A DNA stretch of 64,000 nucleotides. Source: Nephrocerus scutellatus (taxonomy: Eukaryota > Arthropoda > Insecta > Diptera > Pipunculidae). This document shows, one piece after another, positions 1 through 13,119 of this stretch. The notes beneath the pieces were generated by a model. That model was not told where the DNA came from, ran no database searches, and worked only from the letters and a program-made list of their open reading frames with translations. The translations under genes were made by a program, and so were the position numbers. The DNA is taken from assembly GCA_947095585.1 (NCBI GenBank), contig OX352763.1, positions 15,363,462-15,427,461 on the forward strand. The letters run 5' to 3'. How positions within the stretch are numbered: position 1 is the stretch's first letter; every line of letters starts with the position of its first letter.

Positions 1-60
1 GAAAGCAGAGAGCGAGAAAGGGAGAGAAAAAATGAAAGACAGAGAGAAAGAGTAAAAGTG
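1..60. repeat. GA-rich purine tract
   Basis: Almost every base is a purine, in GA/GAAA runs, with only scattered C and T. It reads as low-complexity simple sequence cut by the window edge, with no coding sign. Confidence 0.7.
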
Positions 61-1440
61 AAATTCATAATTTCATAATCTACAGTATCTCCCTTTATAT
101 AGGGGTTGTGTTGAAGAGCCATTCAGCTGGAAATAATTGATTTTAAAGTGGCATCTGTACAGGACGACTAATGCTGACTGTGCTGATGGCTTCTTGTTGC
201 GATATAATTTCTGCACGTGCTGCAGGCTGCATTGGCAATATCAACTGTACACGAGAGGAAAAAACGTTGCTTAACTATTTCATAAATTCATGATTTCAAG
301 TACTCCGCTGATAGATAGAGTGAGTGAGTGCGCAGAGTGGATGAATTATCTTAAATCTATTTTTTAATTTTTTTTATTGCAATACTGAAATAATTCTGTT
401 TCTATAACATAAGATATCTTAAGTTAAATATCTCACTTTTTTTCTCTCATCCGGTCAAAAGTTAAATAAAAAAACTGCAATTGATTTGTGTTATTTTCCT
501 GACAAGTTTATTACTTCAAGACTCCAGCTTGTATATATTAACCCAACTTCATTTCATTAGAAACCTTCTGACCGTAAATTATATTAATCGGGTTTAGTTC
601 TAAATTTCATCGTAAATATACTGATGTTCCTCAGGGCTATCACAAGTCTCCCACATTTTTTTTGTGTTCCATCAGTTAGCACTTGTTTACTAGGAGTAAT
701 GTTTTTGTTGACGAATGACGAATGATTTTTATATAAATTATAAGTGCTCCTAATTGGTAAAATCGGGGCCGGTGGCGACACTTTTTTGATGAGACCAGAA
801 GCGGGACAGAATTGTAAAGCAACATATTATGATGATAAGCATCTTGTTACAGTAAAATTAAGCCTTTATCTCTTAGAAACGAACCCCACATCCATTGAGG
901 TCTCTGAACATCACGCAGTTCTAGGTATGTACATTAATGACAGATTCCCACATATCTAATATCTCCAAAAATACGATAATTCCTTAAACGGTGCAAAAAG
1001 TATTACTAATTTAGGCTTGTTTTTACAAAGCGTTCATTCGTCCTCCATACAAGTTTACTGCAATTTCTAACATAGAGTGCTCAAAAAATTATATATTATA
1101 AAAAATAGTTATTATGGCTTTCAATTGATTGAACTGCAATATTCAAAACGGTTAAAATTCTCTTCTAAAGCTTAGTAAAAAAATCAGCTACAAAGTAATT
1201 GCTAGGGAGCTAGTAAAAATCGATTCAACGACAATAAAATTTTATTTATTTTTTACTTAAAAAGTTTCCAAACTTACTATTAGTGAACTTTATCTTAATA
1301 AAGATGCTGATCATTTTCCTTTAATTCCAGCTTTTATGGTTCTTCAATTGGGACAACTTCTTTTACAAAAAGGGTTGCTCGAAAATGTTTGAAGTTAGCT
1401 GCGGTTTGGTAGACGATTTAACTCGATTTGGCATGCCAAT
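61..1440. other. AT-rich stretch, no gene seen
   Basis: The open frames here are short and resemble no family I know. The sequence is AT-rich with many poly-T runs. I see no splice-bounded exon and no transposon motif. Confidence 0.5.
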
Positions 1441-1449
1441 TAGTCATGA

Positions 1450-3315
1450 AAAATTATACGCTTCAACAACGGTTGCAAACTTTACGTCCGACGTTACGTG
1501 CTCTAACTCTAACCTTGATGAGCCGTCGTACCAGTCCAAATTTATGAACACATGCATGTCTGGTTCCGTCCTGGCCTCCCGCATAAAATCTCTCCATCGA
1601 TACTGATCTCGAGCTGATGTCATCCAGTTTGGCATCCCTAAACTCTGAGCATCCTGGTCGCTCATACGAACTAGGTATCCTGCCCACAGGAGCCTACGAA
1701 GCTTAATTCTCTTCACGATGTCGACATCGCGATAACGCTCGTAGATCTCTTCGTTATAGAGTCTCCAGAATCTAAATTCCTCACATACGGGACCAACAAT
1801 TCTCCGTAAGACTTTTCTCTCGAACGCGGATGAGGTCAGAATGCTTTTTGCTAAGCACCCAAGTCATTGATCCATATTTAATTACTGATAACATCATTGT
1901 CTTTTACACCAGAAGTTTTGATGTTATGTTTAGATTCGTGGATTTGAAGGGTCTTAGTAGACTTAATTAGGCTTTGTTGGCTTTAAGCAACCGTGTGCAT
2001 ATTTATGATTCCATGCTGTTATCAGCTGCTACAGTTGATCCGAAGTATTTAATAGTTAATAGTAAAATTGCACTACTTTTAATTCGTGGTTTACTATTTT
2101 ATTGATGGATTAATGGTGGATCTTCTGCTCGCAGACTTGGCTACCATGTACTTTTTTTTAACTTATTTATAGAGTAAGACTGCAGCCACAGATTTTGTTC
2201 CGCTAACTCGATCTGGATGAAAGCTTTCAATATTGTCTGCGTAAGCCAGTATCGGAATGAATCGAGTATTGCTTATCTCGTTGTTATATCGGGTTCTCGA
2301 ATCCATTTATCCAACACGAAATTGAAGAGGACACAGGCTATTCCATCCACTTGTCTGAGCCCGTTATCGATGTTGAATGAGCTTGATAGTGATCCGCATA
2401 TTTTTACTTGGCTTATAACATTGTCGTGTGCGTTTTTTTTGGGATGTCATAAAGATGTACTCTGGTTATGCTTTCTACTCGGCGGCTTTAAAGTCTATAA
2501 AATGTTGGTGCAGTGTGTTTTGAAACTTTAGACATTTTTTCATCACCTGCCTAAAGGTAAAGATCTGATCAGTTGCTGATTTGCGTCTGATGTTGCCACA
2601 CCGGTATGGGGTAATGATGACTTTAGCTTATGGGGCTATCCTGTTTTGACTGGTAGAGGAAAAAATCTTAAACGCGGTACATAACAATGTTATATCACGA
2701 AAATTGCTGCACGTTTCTATATCTCCCTTTTAATATATGGGGCACAGGATGTTCATAGGCGGGATTCTTCACCCAGGCTGCTTTCTTTTGCCGGTGTTTC
2801 ATATCCTCAGAGCTCCATATATTCTTCTTTGAGTGCTTGCGTTCTATGAGATTGTTATACTGGTCGGTACGTAACATTCTTACATTCAGTCGCTAGCATA
2901 CATTCGTCTGGTAAAGCTCTACGACTACTGCCTAAGATGGAGTCAGCAGTACGAATGACAGTATTCTTAAGGCGTGTCCATTTCACTTCTACTTCCAATA
3001 TCTCGGCCCCAGTAGTTACTCTCCCTGCATTAAGGGCGAGTTCTATTGCTTGGCCGTAGTTTTTTCTTGTCTCTTCGTTGCGAAGTGCAGCCATGTTGAC
3101 TCGAATCTAATTCGCGGATGCAGTCTTTCGTGATGATGTAATCTGCGCTCGGAGCTCCATACCAACAAGATAGTAGTCCCCGTCGACATCGGTACGTTCG
3201 TACCGCCATCAGATTCGAGATGACCACGTTTTTTGTTAAATTTTTCCTCAAGAACTTGTCCCTGAATCGCTATAATATTACTTTGACGCAAGAACTTAAG
3301 CCGAACGACCATCAG
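1450..3315 (-). mobile_element. RTE-type LINE, degraded copy A
   Basis: Non-LTR retrotransposon relic read on the minus strand. From its 5' side (high coordinates) it has the linker between endonuclease and reverse transcriptase at about 2855-3094, with 'ALRNEETRKNYGQAIEL', 'EILEVEVKWTRLKN' and a basic stretch near 2700-2877. RT-core pieces follow at about 1880-2690, and then the C-terminal region at 1444-1716 with 'KRIKLRRLLWAGYLVRM' and 'LGMPNWMTSARDQYRWRDF'. Two other copies of the family lie at 30015-31560 and 47493-48750, and several blocks match between them. Frames shift repeatedly and part of the RT is missing, so it cannot be active. Assignment to RTE rests on the C-terminal pattern. 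Confidence 0.7.
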
Positions 3316-3319
3316 TTAA

Positions 3320-4530
3320 TTTAATTTAATTTAAGTTATTGTCCCTAAGCATGTGCGAAAATTAATCCGATGCTTATTACCAAAATCATTCCCGGAGCTA
3401 TTCAAAAAATGCCATTTCGTACGGTTTTCACGCTAAATGGGTCATTTCAAAATACAAGTTTTATAAAGTCTCAAGAGTCATATGTGATTCATGGGACATA
3501 AAATTATTATGACAAAATCTCGTTATTTCGAGTATTTGCGAACACGCCATCTTTTAGATCCCACGTACACTTGCTCGCAACTGAGGGAATTTAACAATTT
3601 ACATGATTTATTTCAGAAAATACCCTCATATCTTTCGTAAGCCCTAGGCTGACTAAGTAAATCTGATCGTCATCATTATGAGATACTTTTCATGTCTTTT
3701 CGCCCATCGCAATCCATAAAAATATATTTCCTGTGGCGAAATTATCCTTGAAAATATGTTATCATAATACGATGAAATCTCTGGGTGGAATAAGCAGCGC
3801 AGCTTCACACAAAACATCATCATTGTGGAACGTGATTGCAATCGCATAGTGTGATGTGGAATAATAAACGTTTGGGATCGATGGTCCAGTCGATAAATCC
3901 CAAATAACACATATTTCATGCTGTGCACCACTCTGGTATCCTGACGATGTACGGCAACACTTCAGAAAATGCTACATAAAATGGTGTTTGGTGTTGATTT
4001 GTTGAGGGATTTTGTGTTAGAGGAGAAAGCAGTGTCGGATTGACTGAATGAAATCCAATTACCATTCTTGCTTTGAACTGGTAGTTGTGAAGTTTCAGCC
4101 AAAGTTTCATTGCGAAATTAGATATCAATTGTGTGAATATTGAATTTGAAGGGCACACTAACTATGCAATTTTTAATATGAAAAACTAATTACGAGTAGC
4201 CTCAGCAACCATAACATTATCTTGGAAAGTTTAGCGCCGTCAATCTCAATGGGTTAAGTCCGTCGAAAAATTAAAATTTAAGTAGAAAAAATACTAAAAC
4301 ATCCAGATCTGCTTTTCAAAAATACCTAGAAAAACTTGCAATTCTTAAATTACTCCTTACTCCGCCGCCTATGCGGTTACAAACATCATTCTTATTACTA
4401 CGAGAGACTTTATCCCTTTCAGGAATAGGACTGTCAAACTAAAGATAGATTAATGGTTCATTTGAGCTGTAAAGAGGTTTCTGGGTTTAACGAGGTAGGC
4501 TTTACAAAGTAAACCCTTTTGAGAAAAACC
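3320..4530. other. No gene seen
   Basis: A short TTTAA-type repeat opens the stretch at about 3317-3335. The rest is mixed sequence with small frames on the minus strand (3653-4158) that show no domain, signal peptide or splice structure I can support. Confidence 0.45.
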
Positions 4531-4539
4531 AAATAAATT

Positions 4540-6175
4540 TCCAACGAGCCAGAAATATTTTTAATGCCCACCTTAGGCGAATCAAATTCGAATATGACCT
4601 AAAATTAAGGCAGAAAATACTACAATGTCTCAAAGGTAGTAAACATTTTAGGTCATTCGGAAATACAGCCTCGTCGACGATTTACACGCAAATCTGTTTG
4701 CTGCGCATTTTCCAGATAAACTGTGCATTGTCGCCGTCTGTATCTCTGAGTTTTGAACGCTCTATGGGACAGATTTACATTCGTACTCGTGCAGTTTCTA
4801 GAGTTTTAAACGATATCAACACTCACAAATCCATTTCAAAGAGGTGGCATTACCATTATATAAGCTTTTCCATTTCTTTCCATTTCTATTCTTCTGAACT
4901 CTTTCCGCAATATGGAAAACAGCGTTTGTCCAGCTTATACCAAAAGGGCGAGCAGTCGTCTCCATCCCTGTATCGACCTATAGCACTTGCAACCATTCTT
5001 CCCACGGTCACGGAAGAGCTAAAAAATTATAGGTTCACAAAATAACTTGAAACTAACGAAATTCTTAGTGAACGGTACGGTATGGTGTTCGTAGGCAACG
5101 TTCTACTGGTGATTTGACCTTATATCTCACCGAACAGTGGAACCGGTCATTGCATAAATTTGATGAAAGGGAAGTTGTTGCCCTCGATAGTTTCAAGGCA
5201 TTTGGCATCAAGATCTTTTGTCAAAAATGCGTGCTTGTGGAGTCGATGCATAACTGCTTCCTTGGATTAGAAACTATCATTCAAATTCAAGTTGTCTAAG
5301 ACAGTTCTCCAGGGCTTAGTTTTTTCTCTCTTTCTCATTTTCAATAATGATCGCTTGTCCATTACTTCTAATCCAATTCACTCTTTCGCTGACGACAGCA
5401 CTCTCAGCTTCTCATATAAATTTGAGCAACGTCCCTCCACTTCTCATGTGGAAAACTTTGTATGCTAAGCACGTTAATTCTGACCTGACGCGTATAATTT
5501 TACGCTTCCAAAACCCAATGCTGTCTCCTGCCGTCTAAGCGAATCAATCCATTGCCTTTATTCGTGAATAGCACTTGCATCGAATAAACTGAACAACTCG
5601 TAATTCTTGGTGTATGTGCGTTAAAGGCAAGCTTCGTTGGAATGACCACAACTTCTCCATCGCTAAAAATGCTGCGCAATGTTTAGGTTTCCTAACACGA
5701 TGCAAAAAATATTTCACTCCCTGTGCTCTGGCTACTATAGACAAGCCATTTATTCGCTTGAGTCCAATTGTCATATCTAGTCAGGTACTTCTAAGACCAC
5801 CTTTTTTCTACTAGATAGAATAAAAAAGCGAGAGTTAAAGCTTATAGGTGACAAAAACATTGCGAAACCAATGGATTCCCTTGAATACCGCAGGAACATT
5901 TTCTGCTTGTCACTGTCTTATCGCTTTTTCCATCAGTGGTGCTCAAGAGAAATAGCCAGTTGCATGCCAGCTCTCCTTGAATTCAACCACAATACTCGTG
6001 GCTCTGTAAATGCTCATTAGTTTAGCCTCAAGCCCATTTTCGGACGTACAGTTAAATTCAGAGCTTCGTTATCAGGCGTAAAAAACCTATTTGGAATGCT
6101 TGTCCATGATCCGTCTTTCCACGTCACTATGACTAAGAGGAATTCAAAACACAAGCTTATAGATATCTGTTCGTT
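4540..6175 (+). mobile_element. CR1/Jockey-type LINE, degraded, RT region
   Basis: Reverse-transcriptase region of a non-LTR element broken by frameshifts. In order it shows the linker 'VSRVLNDINTHKS' (about 4790-4840), 'GEQSSPSLYRPIALATI' (about 4947-4997), 'TGDLTLYLTEQWNRS' (about 5105-5150) and 'VVALDSFKAFG' (about 5175-5205). The catalytic FADD box follows at 5385-5396, then the thumb with 'LRWNDHNFSIAKNAAQCLGF' (about 5630-5690) and 'RCKKYF', and a C-terminal region with 'SLEYRRNIFCLS' at about 5875-5915. The FADD residues are intact but the frame is not. Shorter pieces of the same family occur at 33.7, 39.8, 44.7, 47.3 and 57.1 kb. CR1 versus Jockey cannot be settled by eye. Confidence 0.75.
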
Positions 6176-6179
6176 TCTC

Positions 6180-8150
6180 CTTCTTTTCATAATTTTTTTT
6201 AAAGAGATGATTGGTATACTCGTAGCTTTTAATTTATTTGTATGTATATATACATACTATAAATGTTCTTCATATCATACATTTGACACAAGTTTTTCTC
6301 AGACGCTATAACATCCTGTGCATGTCCTCGCGTTATTTCAATTGCGATATGTGTGATGTGCGCAAATGGTTTTTCGCACACTAATATCTTGGTCTGACCT
6401 ACTAGAATAATCTCTATACTGGTCCTTAGACTGTATGACATGTACTTTATATATATGTATATATTTTATTATGTATGACACAAATTCAATTCTATTCAGG
6501 ATATTAGACAATTTTTACGACAGCTGCTACTTATGTCCGCTTGAGCGAATCGAATCTAGTTATCTAATGGAGAATTGCATAACGATTCATATTTGCCACG
6601 TATACTTGATGTAGACTAAAAAGTTTCGTATGGCAGATAGAACTATGTGCAATGCAATAGAAAGGTGATGTCTGGTGAGTCCTTTAGTGGCTCCGCGTTT
6701 AAGATCCAAATCACTTGCAAATGGCAGTTTATCTCGCAAGCTTGGTGGCTTTTATGTTGCCCGACTCAGATGATGAAAAGAATTGTGGCTGGAATTGGAT
6801 TTTTTTATTTAGACAGCAATGGCGACGACTTCTGCTGTAAAAAGCCCAACTTATTCAAACCAGTTATGCACATCGACCACGCTAAAACACTACACACAAC
6901 CACACACAGTATGAATGTTTTACTACACACTGCTTTCGGTCATTTTTGCTCTTCATTTCGTCGCCTGACCTGTACGACAAAATATCAAAAATCTTTATAT
7001 TTTCTATGCGCAAAAAAGCGAAAGTTTTTATCACTACATTCCAACCGATAAAATTATATCGTCCTGTAAATGACACAATGCCAGCGAAACCGATGAGCCG
7101 ACGTACATGGTACACATACATAAACTTTATAACGTACAATTCCAGAAACTTTTTGTGTGAATTTTATCGCACTTTTTGCCCGGAACGGTTGTGTTCTACT
7201 GAATGGTTTGGCCCACATTTCCTAACGTCATCGATGTCTTCCTTTTTTGTCTCTGCTTGCCAGGACTAAAAGATGGTTTTGTTAATGGCTCAATATTAAG
7301 TTGGCCGAAGTTTGTGAAATGAATGTTCTTTCATGCTTTTCGCATGACATTTTTTTATCTTTTTTTGACATTTTACCACATTGATGTGCAATCAGTGAGT
7401 AAAGTGCCCGACTATCCTGTCATGATATACCTAACTGCTTCGCTGGACATACAAAAACACTGCTTGACACTTTTACTTCTCCATATATTGCAGCTGTATA
7501 TAGAGGAACTGCTGAAAATTTAAACGTATTGCAGTTATAAGACGATTAAGATGAATATTTAAGACTATTCGGAAATAAAAACGGAGAAAACTTGATGCTG
7601 TTTTTATACGCTAATCTATTTTCTATAAGACTACGCCCTGATCTTAAGTCGCTTAAGAGGATTTCAAAAACTTAATTTCAAAATTGTGCTTATATGCATC
7701 AATCACAGCTACTATATTTGCTTTATTAAGGATCTTACAGATAGTCGGCGTTGCAAACGAACTTAAATGAGATCCTTAATGGTAACTAAAACGGTTCGCA
7801 TTTTTAACGACCAATGTAGTAGGATTAACTCAATGTATACTACTTAGAAATTAACCCTTTGGATCCGTTTGCTCATTACAATGGACATCAAATTTGCAAC
7901 GCAATATATTAATGAAAACATCTGAGTATTGAAATTTTATTTGGGATACAATTTTAATGTGTTTATGTACTCTCGTACATATCCAAAATATCCCAATTTT
8001 ACTTTATTTGGCAGATAGAATGCCTTTGGTAAAGAAGGTGTCAGTGAACTGATGTGGGAACAAAGAGAGCTTTAAACTAAAACTTCAATATTTTTTTATC
8101 TGCTGGTAAGTTTTGTAAAGAAAATTTTAAAATAGAAGAATTCAGAAGAG
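6180..8150. other. No gene seen
   Basis: Moderate open frames exist (for example 6647-7051 plus and 6882-7139 minus), but they overlap on opposite strands and resemble nothing known. They lack a convincing start or splice context. I treat the stretch as noncoding. Confidence 0.45.
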
Positions 8151-8159
8151 CTGGTGTCC

Positions 8160-10170
8160 TGGTGGTGGTTACGCTATGTTGATATTGGTGATAAATTTGG
8201 GGACCTCGTTGCAGTTGCGAGGTCCTCAACTAGCGCTAGCATACAGAAACGGGATTAATTCGTAATCTGAGAGCTCTTTCAGGTCGGCAAAAATGGTTTA
8301 CCTAAATTGCAGTGTCTTGACCCTGCTAGGGGCAAATAATTGCAAGGAAGTGTATGACTTTCTCATTTTCATCTTTGCAACTTTTGCAGAAGTTGTTGTG
8401 CGGTATACCCAACGTAGCAAAATGGCTGCCCACTGATCAGTGGCCTATGCAGACAGCCACAATCTTGGCAATATCCTTTCGGGTTATTGACAGCAACTCT
8501 GTGTATTTATTTTGGCTGTAGAATGGCCATATCATTCTTGATACGACGCAGTTCGACAGACTGCTCCACCTAAGCTATGACTTCGTATTGAAAAATTGGA
8601 GTATTTGTTTCTTGGCTGAACTCAATGGAGAGCTAACCATTTCCATAGAGCCGGTTCTTAGCCAATTCGTCCGCCCTCTCATTTTCCTCTATGTTACTGT
8701 GCCCCGGTACCCGAGCTGTGGTAATGTCCAAGAATTGCCTTATCAAATCCAATTCTTCTTGGTACTGTTTTACAAGTTTTGAGTTTATGGTGGTCGCATG
8801 AATTTCTCTTATGGCAGATATGCCAATCGTTGCGATTTGAGCATTACTGAGCATTAGTGTACTGCAGGCCTCCTTAATTAATAGGATCACCGCCTGAAAG
8901 ATACTAGCTGCATCGGGTAGCTTGTATGAATTTGACAGATTTAGATCATCCGAGAAGATACATGCAAAGACTTTATCCTTCATCTTGGATCCGTCAGTCA
9001 GAATGTTGTGGCCTCAAATTTCCTCTTTACTGCCCGAAGGATGGGTCAGGAGGTAGGATACTCGACGCTGAATGAGGAGTTTATAAATATGTCAGAAGGT
9101 AGTAGGTGTAAGATGGTGTTAAGGGTCTCGGTCGGACATGACCGTAAAATTCCTGTGATGCCACCTGCTGCTGATCACTGTAATCTGCTGAGTTTGATGG
9201 CATTGTACTTCTTCCTCGTCGCTGTAAAGTAACCAGACTAGCGATCCATTGGTAAAAATTAGTCGTACAACAGCTGTGTACAGCCAGAGCGCCATCCTTG
9301 GCTAAAGGCCCTATTTCCTGCCAGTGGTTTTACTGCTGGAAAAGAGGGCCAGGCATGCTTTCCGAGATATTTGACGCTAGGCGTAAGATTTCGACTTTAT
9401 CGATGGAGTTTTGGAGCAACAAAGGCCAGTGTCATAGATTTAGTGGTGAACAGTACCATTTCAGTCATTCCTGTGTTAACTCCAAAGCCAAAGCTTGTTG
9501 CTCAGGTGCTGACTTTACCAATTTTCCATAATTTCGATGATCACGAAAAGTTGCTGACCTGACACGAGTATCACCACTTCAACTGCGTACGCAACTACTT
9601 TCGTAATATCTTCCTAAAGTTTTAGTAGAATTTTATTAATAACCATTAGCCACATTAAGGGAGAGATGACTCCTCCTTGGGGAGTGCCTCTATCGACTAG
9701 TTTGGTAATATTCCAGCTGCCAAGGTTGACATGCATAATCCTGTTTCCGTGCATGGGTGTAAGGAAGGGCTCCACTCCTAAGTGGGTCAGAGCTTCCTGA
9801 ATGGCCTCAGTGCGAACATTATTGAAGAACCCTTCTATATCTAGGAAGGTAGCTAACGTAAACTGTTTGTAATTCATCGTGTGGTGGATTTGAGATATGC
9901 GTGTTGAGATCTCGATGCTTGTGGGACTTCAAATCGTTGTCTGATATGATGATTTAGAATAAGCTGCAGAGCCTTTAGGAAGACTGAGATGCCTTAAATT
10001 CTTCGCGGATTGATGGCTTCTTCTACCTGCTTTGGGCATGAAAACCACCTGAACTCTTCTCCAACTTCGGCGACATGGTTTACTAGAAGATAGCTTCTGA
10101 AAATTTTCATTAGTTAGTTTAATGTCCACTAAAATACGTCGAACTGGATGCTCAAAATTCATCAATAATT
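8160..10170 (-). mobile_element. LOA/I-type LINE with RNase H, copy 1
   Basis: Minus-strand non-LTR element, 5' truncated. From high to low coordinates: the RT start with 'VVFMPKAGRR' (about 10030-10060); 'LATFLDIEGFFNNVRTEAI' and 'DRGTPQGGVISPLMW' in an open frame at 9614-9877; the thumb with 'ALWLYTAVVR' and 'NGSLVW' at about 9235-9300; and an RNase H domain at 8633-8983 ending in 'VPGHSNIEENERADELAKN'. The 3' end lies near 8160-8280. A second copy in the same orientation is at 61430-63130 and shares the 3' block with 'AATCTGAGAGCTCTTTCAGG' on the plus strand. RNase H next to this RT type points to the LOA/I group. Frameshifts make it a relic. Confidence 0.75.
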
Positions 10171-10174
10171 TTCC

Positions 10175-11520
10175 TTGAGTCCTCTAGCAGTTAATAGATT
10201 CCATGTTGCAAGAGTATCAGCCCATAGGACGCGGATTCTTTAAGCTGAGATTCCCAAGTCACTTGTCTCATTCATAATAATTATTATATACTCATAGCAC
10301 ATTTATCCACATTCTATACAACATTCTACTATGTCACGAAACGGCACGGAATTTACGATACTTTAATTTGCTGATGTCGGTCTTTGTTGATGACATCTCG
10401 TGTGCGGCGTGCGGCTTAGACTGTGATCAGCTCGTGTAATTTATTGGCATACTGTTTAGTAGCCCATAAAACTGCCTCTCTCACTCCCTCACATACATGG
10501 CTAAGTAGAGTATCACTGTGTGCTCTCAAGGAGCACAATTTAGCTTTATAGCTTGTTAACTCTGAAAAGTCCTTGACAAGACTCGAGTCGAAGAGGAAAG
10601 TATAATGAAAACAAATACCCATTGCTCGTCCATTATTGTAGGATATACGCCATTTTAGGTGTCCTGACAGCGGTGTTGAATGTTGGTGGTCGGTCGCGTG
10701 AATCCACTCATTGTATATCCAAAGATAATGCCACAAATCCGCGCAGCGAATCGGGAATGGAAAAACCTTTTAAAAGCTTAAAACACAAGTAGGTAGTCAA
10801 AAAGGATAATATACGCAAATGCTGTGTGTATTTGGTCCTAATGTCAGCCGCCGAATTTAAAAATCACCCCGCACTCATCTTATCCATTCACGGCGGTAAT
10901 ACACGGCTCTCCCCTGAATGTGCCTAAATGTGTGCCGCTATATGTGTTTGGCAAAAGAAGAAATATTATCCTCTTCGTTGAAAGAAATCCTTTCAAATCG
11001 CACAGCGTGCTGTACATATTTTCTTAAGGTTCATAATAAGGACATTCATACGAGAATCACGTTTTTCCTTCCACCAACACTGCTTGATGGGGAGGAATGG
11101 GCAAATGTAGGGTTTGTATAGGGTTTTAATTTTTTGTTGTATCTCAGCTTTAACATTTGTGCAATAGAGGAAGGTTTAAATGCTTAAAATCTCATTTTTA
11201 TTTGCTCGTTTTTTATGTCCTTATGGGATATTATGCTAACCTTATAATTACTTCTTGTTGCTCGAGGCTCACCCAAGGAAGAATGAAGAACAAAGTCAAA
11301 AAACGTACAATAACTCAAGGGGATTACTTTGGAGATTACATCAACGAATGATTACTCAAGGACATAAAAATGTGTAAAACAATACAGATCTAGACACGAA
11401 TTGACTCTTAAAGTTGTTTTATTTGTTTGATATTAGCTTTTTTCTTCAATGCTGTTTTTTAAAACTGACAATGCCACTTGAAAAGTTCAATTGTATCAGA
11501 AGGCTGTGATTATTCTTAGA
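10175..11520. other. No gene seen
   Basis: One 106-residue minus-strand frame (10416-10736) has no recognisable motif. It could be part of the upstream LINE's 5' region or chance. The rest is AT-rich with short frames. Confidence 0.4.
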
Positions 11521-11524
11521 GCAG

Positions 11525-12330
11525 TGGCACCTCCTAAATAAAGGATAGTACGACCTTAGTAGCAGAGTTTCTCAACTTTTCTGCCAAACATATTTCTTTA
11601 TGGAAAATACGCCTCCCTAATCAATGTAATGTAAGACATAAACAGAGAATATGCTCGGATGACTCGTCATCCTCCCAGCAGAACCTGCATTCCGTATGTA
11701 AGCCCAGATTAAGTTTGCTAAGGTGGAGTCGCAAGCCGCAGTGGTCTGTAAGAAAGTCAACTAGCTTTCAGTTGTTATCCATGTCTAGACTAATGATTTA
11801 TTTGCAGGAAAAGAATCTGATTAAGCGTTTGGATTTCTTCAGCCCTGGAACATTTTCCCAGTGGACCAGATAAAGTTTGATTCCCCAATTATTAATCAGC
11901 GCTGTGGTAGCAGTTGAGTTGACACTACATAAGGGCTTAAATCCTATGATCGCAGACTCCGCGCCAGTTCTAGCTAGTTTATCTACAGATTCATTGTCTG
12001 GAATTTATTGATGATCAGGGACCGATCTGAGTTTCACCATGTTATGTCTTGCATGGAATTGCAGTGCATCGTAGCAGCATTTAAACAATTCAGAGTCTAT
12101 TAACTTTGACAATAATGCTTTAAGTGCTGCCTTGCTCTCTGAAAATATATTAATCATATCGCCCTTCATACCTTTACTAAGATTTAGCCTAGCGCAGATC
12201 CTTAAAGCATGAAGTTCCGCTTGGAAAACCCTGGGAGAATTTTCCATAAGTAACCAGACGTTGGTGTTGGGTCCAAAGACACCAGCTCCAACTCCATATT
12301 ACATCTTCGATTCGTCTGTAAAGAAGACCA
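11525..12330 (-). mobile_element. LINE RNase H fragment
   Basis: On the minus strand, 12005-12247 reads through the first half of an RNase H domain: 'VFQAELHALRICARLNLSKG' (with the conserved Glu of AEL) and 'INIFSESKAALKAL' (usually SDS, here SES), ending near 'VKLRSVPDHQ' where 'VPGH' is expected. The downstream part at about 11560-11830 has a close partner at 50780-50990, so this is a repeated element. It is distinct in sequence from the LOA/I-type copies at 8.2 and 61.4 kb but of the same general class. Truncated and shifted. Confidence 0.65.
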
Positions 12331-12489
12331 GACCTCTAGCGTCCAGTACCGAAACAACATTAGACCAGATACTACGATTTAATATTTCTAACTCTAAAAA
12401 ACTTCCGAAAGAATACTACCTAACCATGATGTCAGGGATAGTGCGTACGGAATAATGGGCCTCACTATCAATATACCCAAGTAGCAATT

Positions 12490-12925
12490 TGTTTGCTATT
12501 AAGAAAGATCAGGCAAAATCAGAAGTTATTCAGAAAGTGTTAAGCAAAGTTTTAGTTATGTCTGAATATTTTGCCTATATTGAAAATATAAGTTCTGTTT
12601 TTGCTTAAATGTTTGCTAAAATTCAGAATGTTTAAAAATATTAATTTATTCTGAACGTTTTGCTTAATTTCAGCTCTGATTCAAAGCAAAATAGTTTTCT
12701 TAAACACATGGCGTTTCTAAGCAAATTATTTTGCTCTGAATAAGAGCTTAAATTAAGCAAAACGTTCAGACTTATTGGAAATTTTCAAACATTCTGAAAT
12801 CTACCAAATCGAGTTGCAAAATCAGCGATAATTTTGCCAATATTTTTGCTATTTATATGCAGCGATTTTAAGCAAACTAGTTTGCTCTGATTCAGAGCCT
12901 AAATTAGGCAACACTTCAGCCTTCT
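12490..12925. repeat. Foldback/MITE-like inverted repeat element
   Basis: Bases 12650-12670 and 12750-12770 are exact reverse complements (21 of 21). The match continues inward to 12693/12727 with three mismatches and outward to about 12620/12800 with more, giving a hairpin with arms of roughly 70 bases around a 33-base loop. The right arm is repeated directly at 12870-12921, with the same 'AAGCAAA...TTTGCTCTGA' core. No coding frame lies inside. It could be a MITE or a compound foldback element. Confidence 0.7.
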
Positions 12926-13119
12926 CTCTTGTAGTTAATACAAGTGAGAAGACTGCAGTTCTATAGAACTCAGTTGTATTATTAGATGAGGGTTTTGAAA
13001 TTTGATGGCGTAATTTATAGTAAAGATTATTGTAGGACACAACATTATAATATGTTACAAGAACTCGCATTATATGCGAAAAAGTTAAGTACATACTCGT
13101 AACTAAGGCCGAAGGCAAT

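Noticed and set aside
1385..1606. 73-codon plus-strand frame
   Set aside because: Antisense to the RTE C-terminal coding sequence.
6647..7269. Open frames of 134 and 107 codons on the plus strand
   Set aside because: They overlap each other and an 85-codon minus frame, with no family resemblance, splice pattern or codon regularity.
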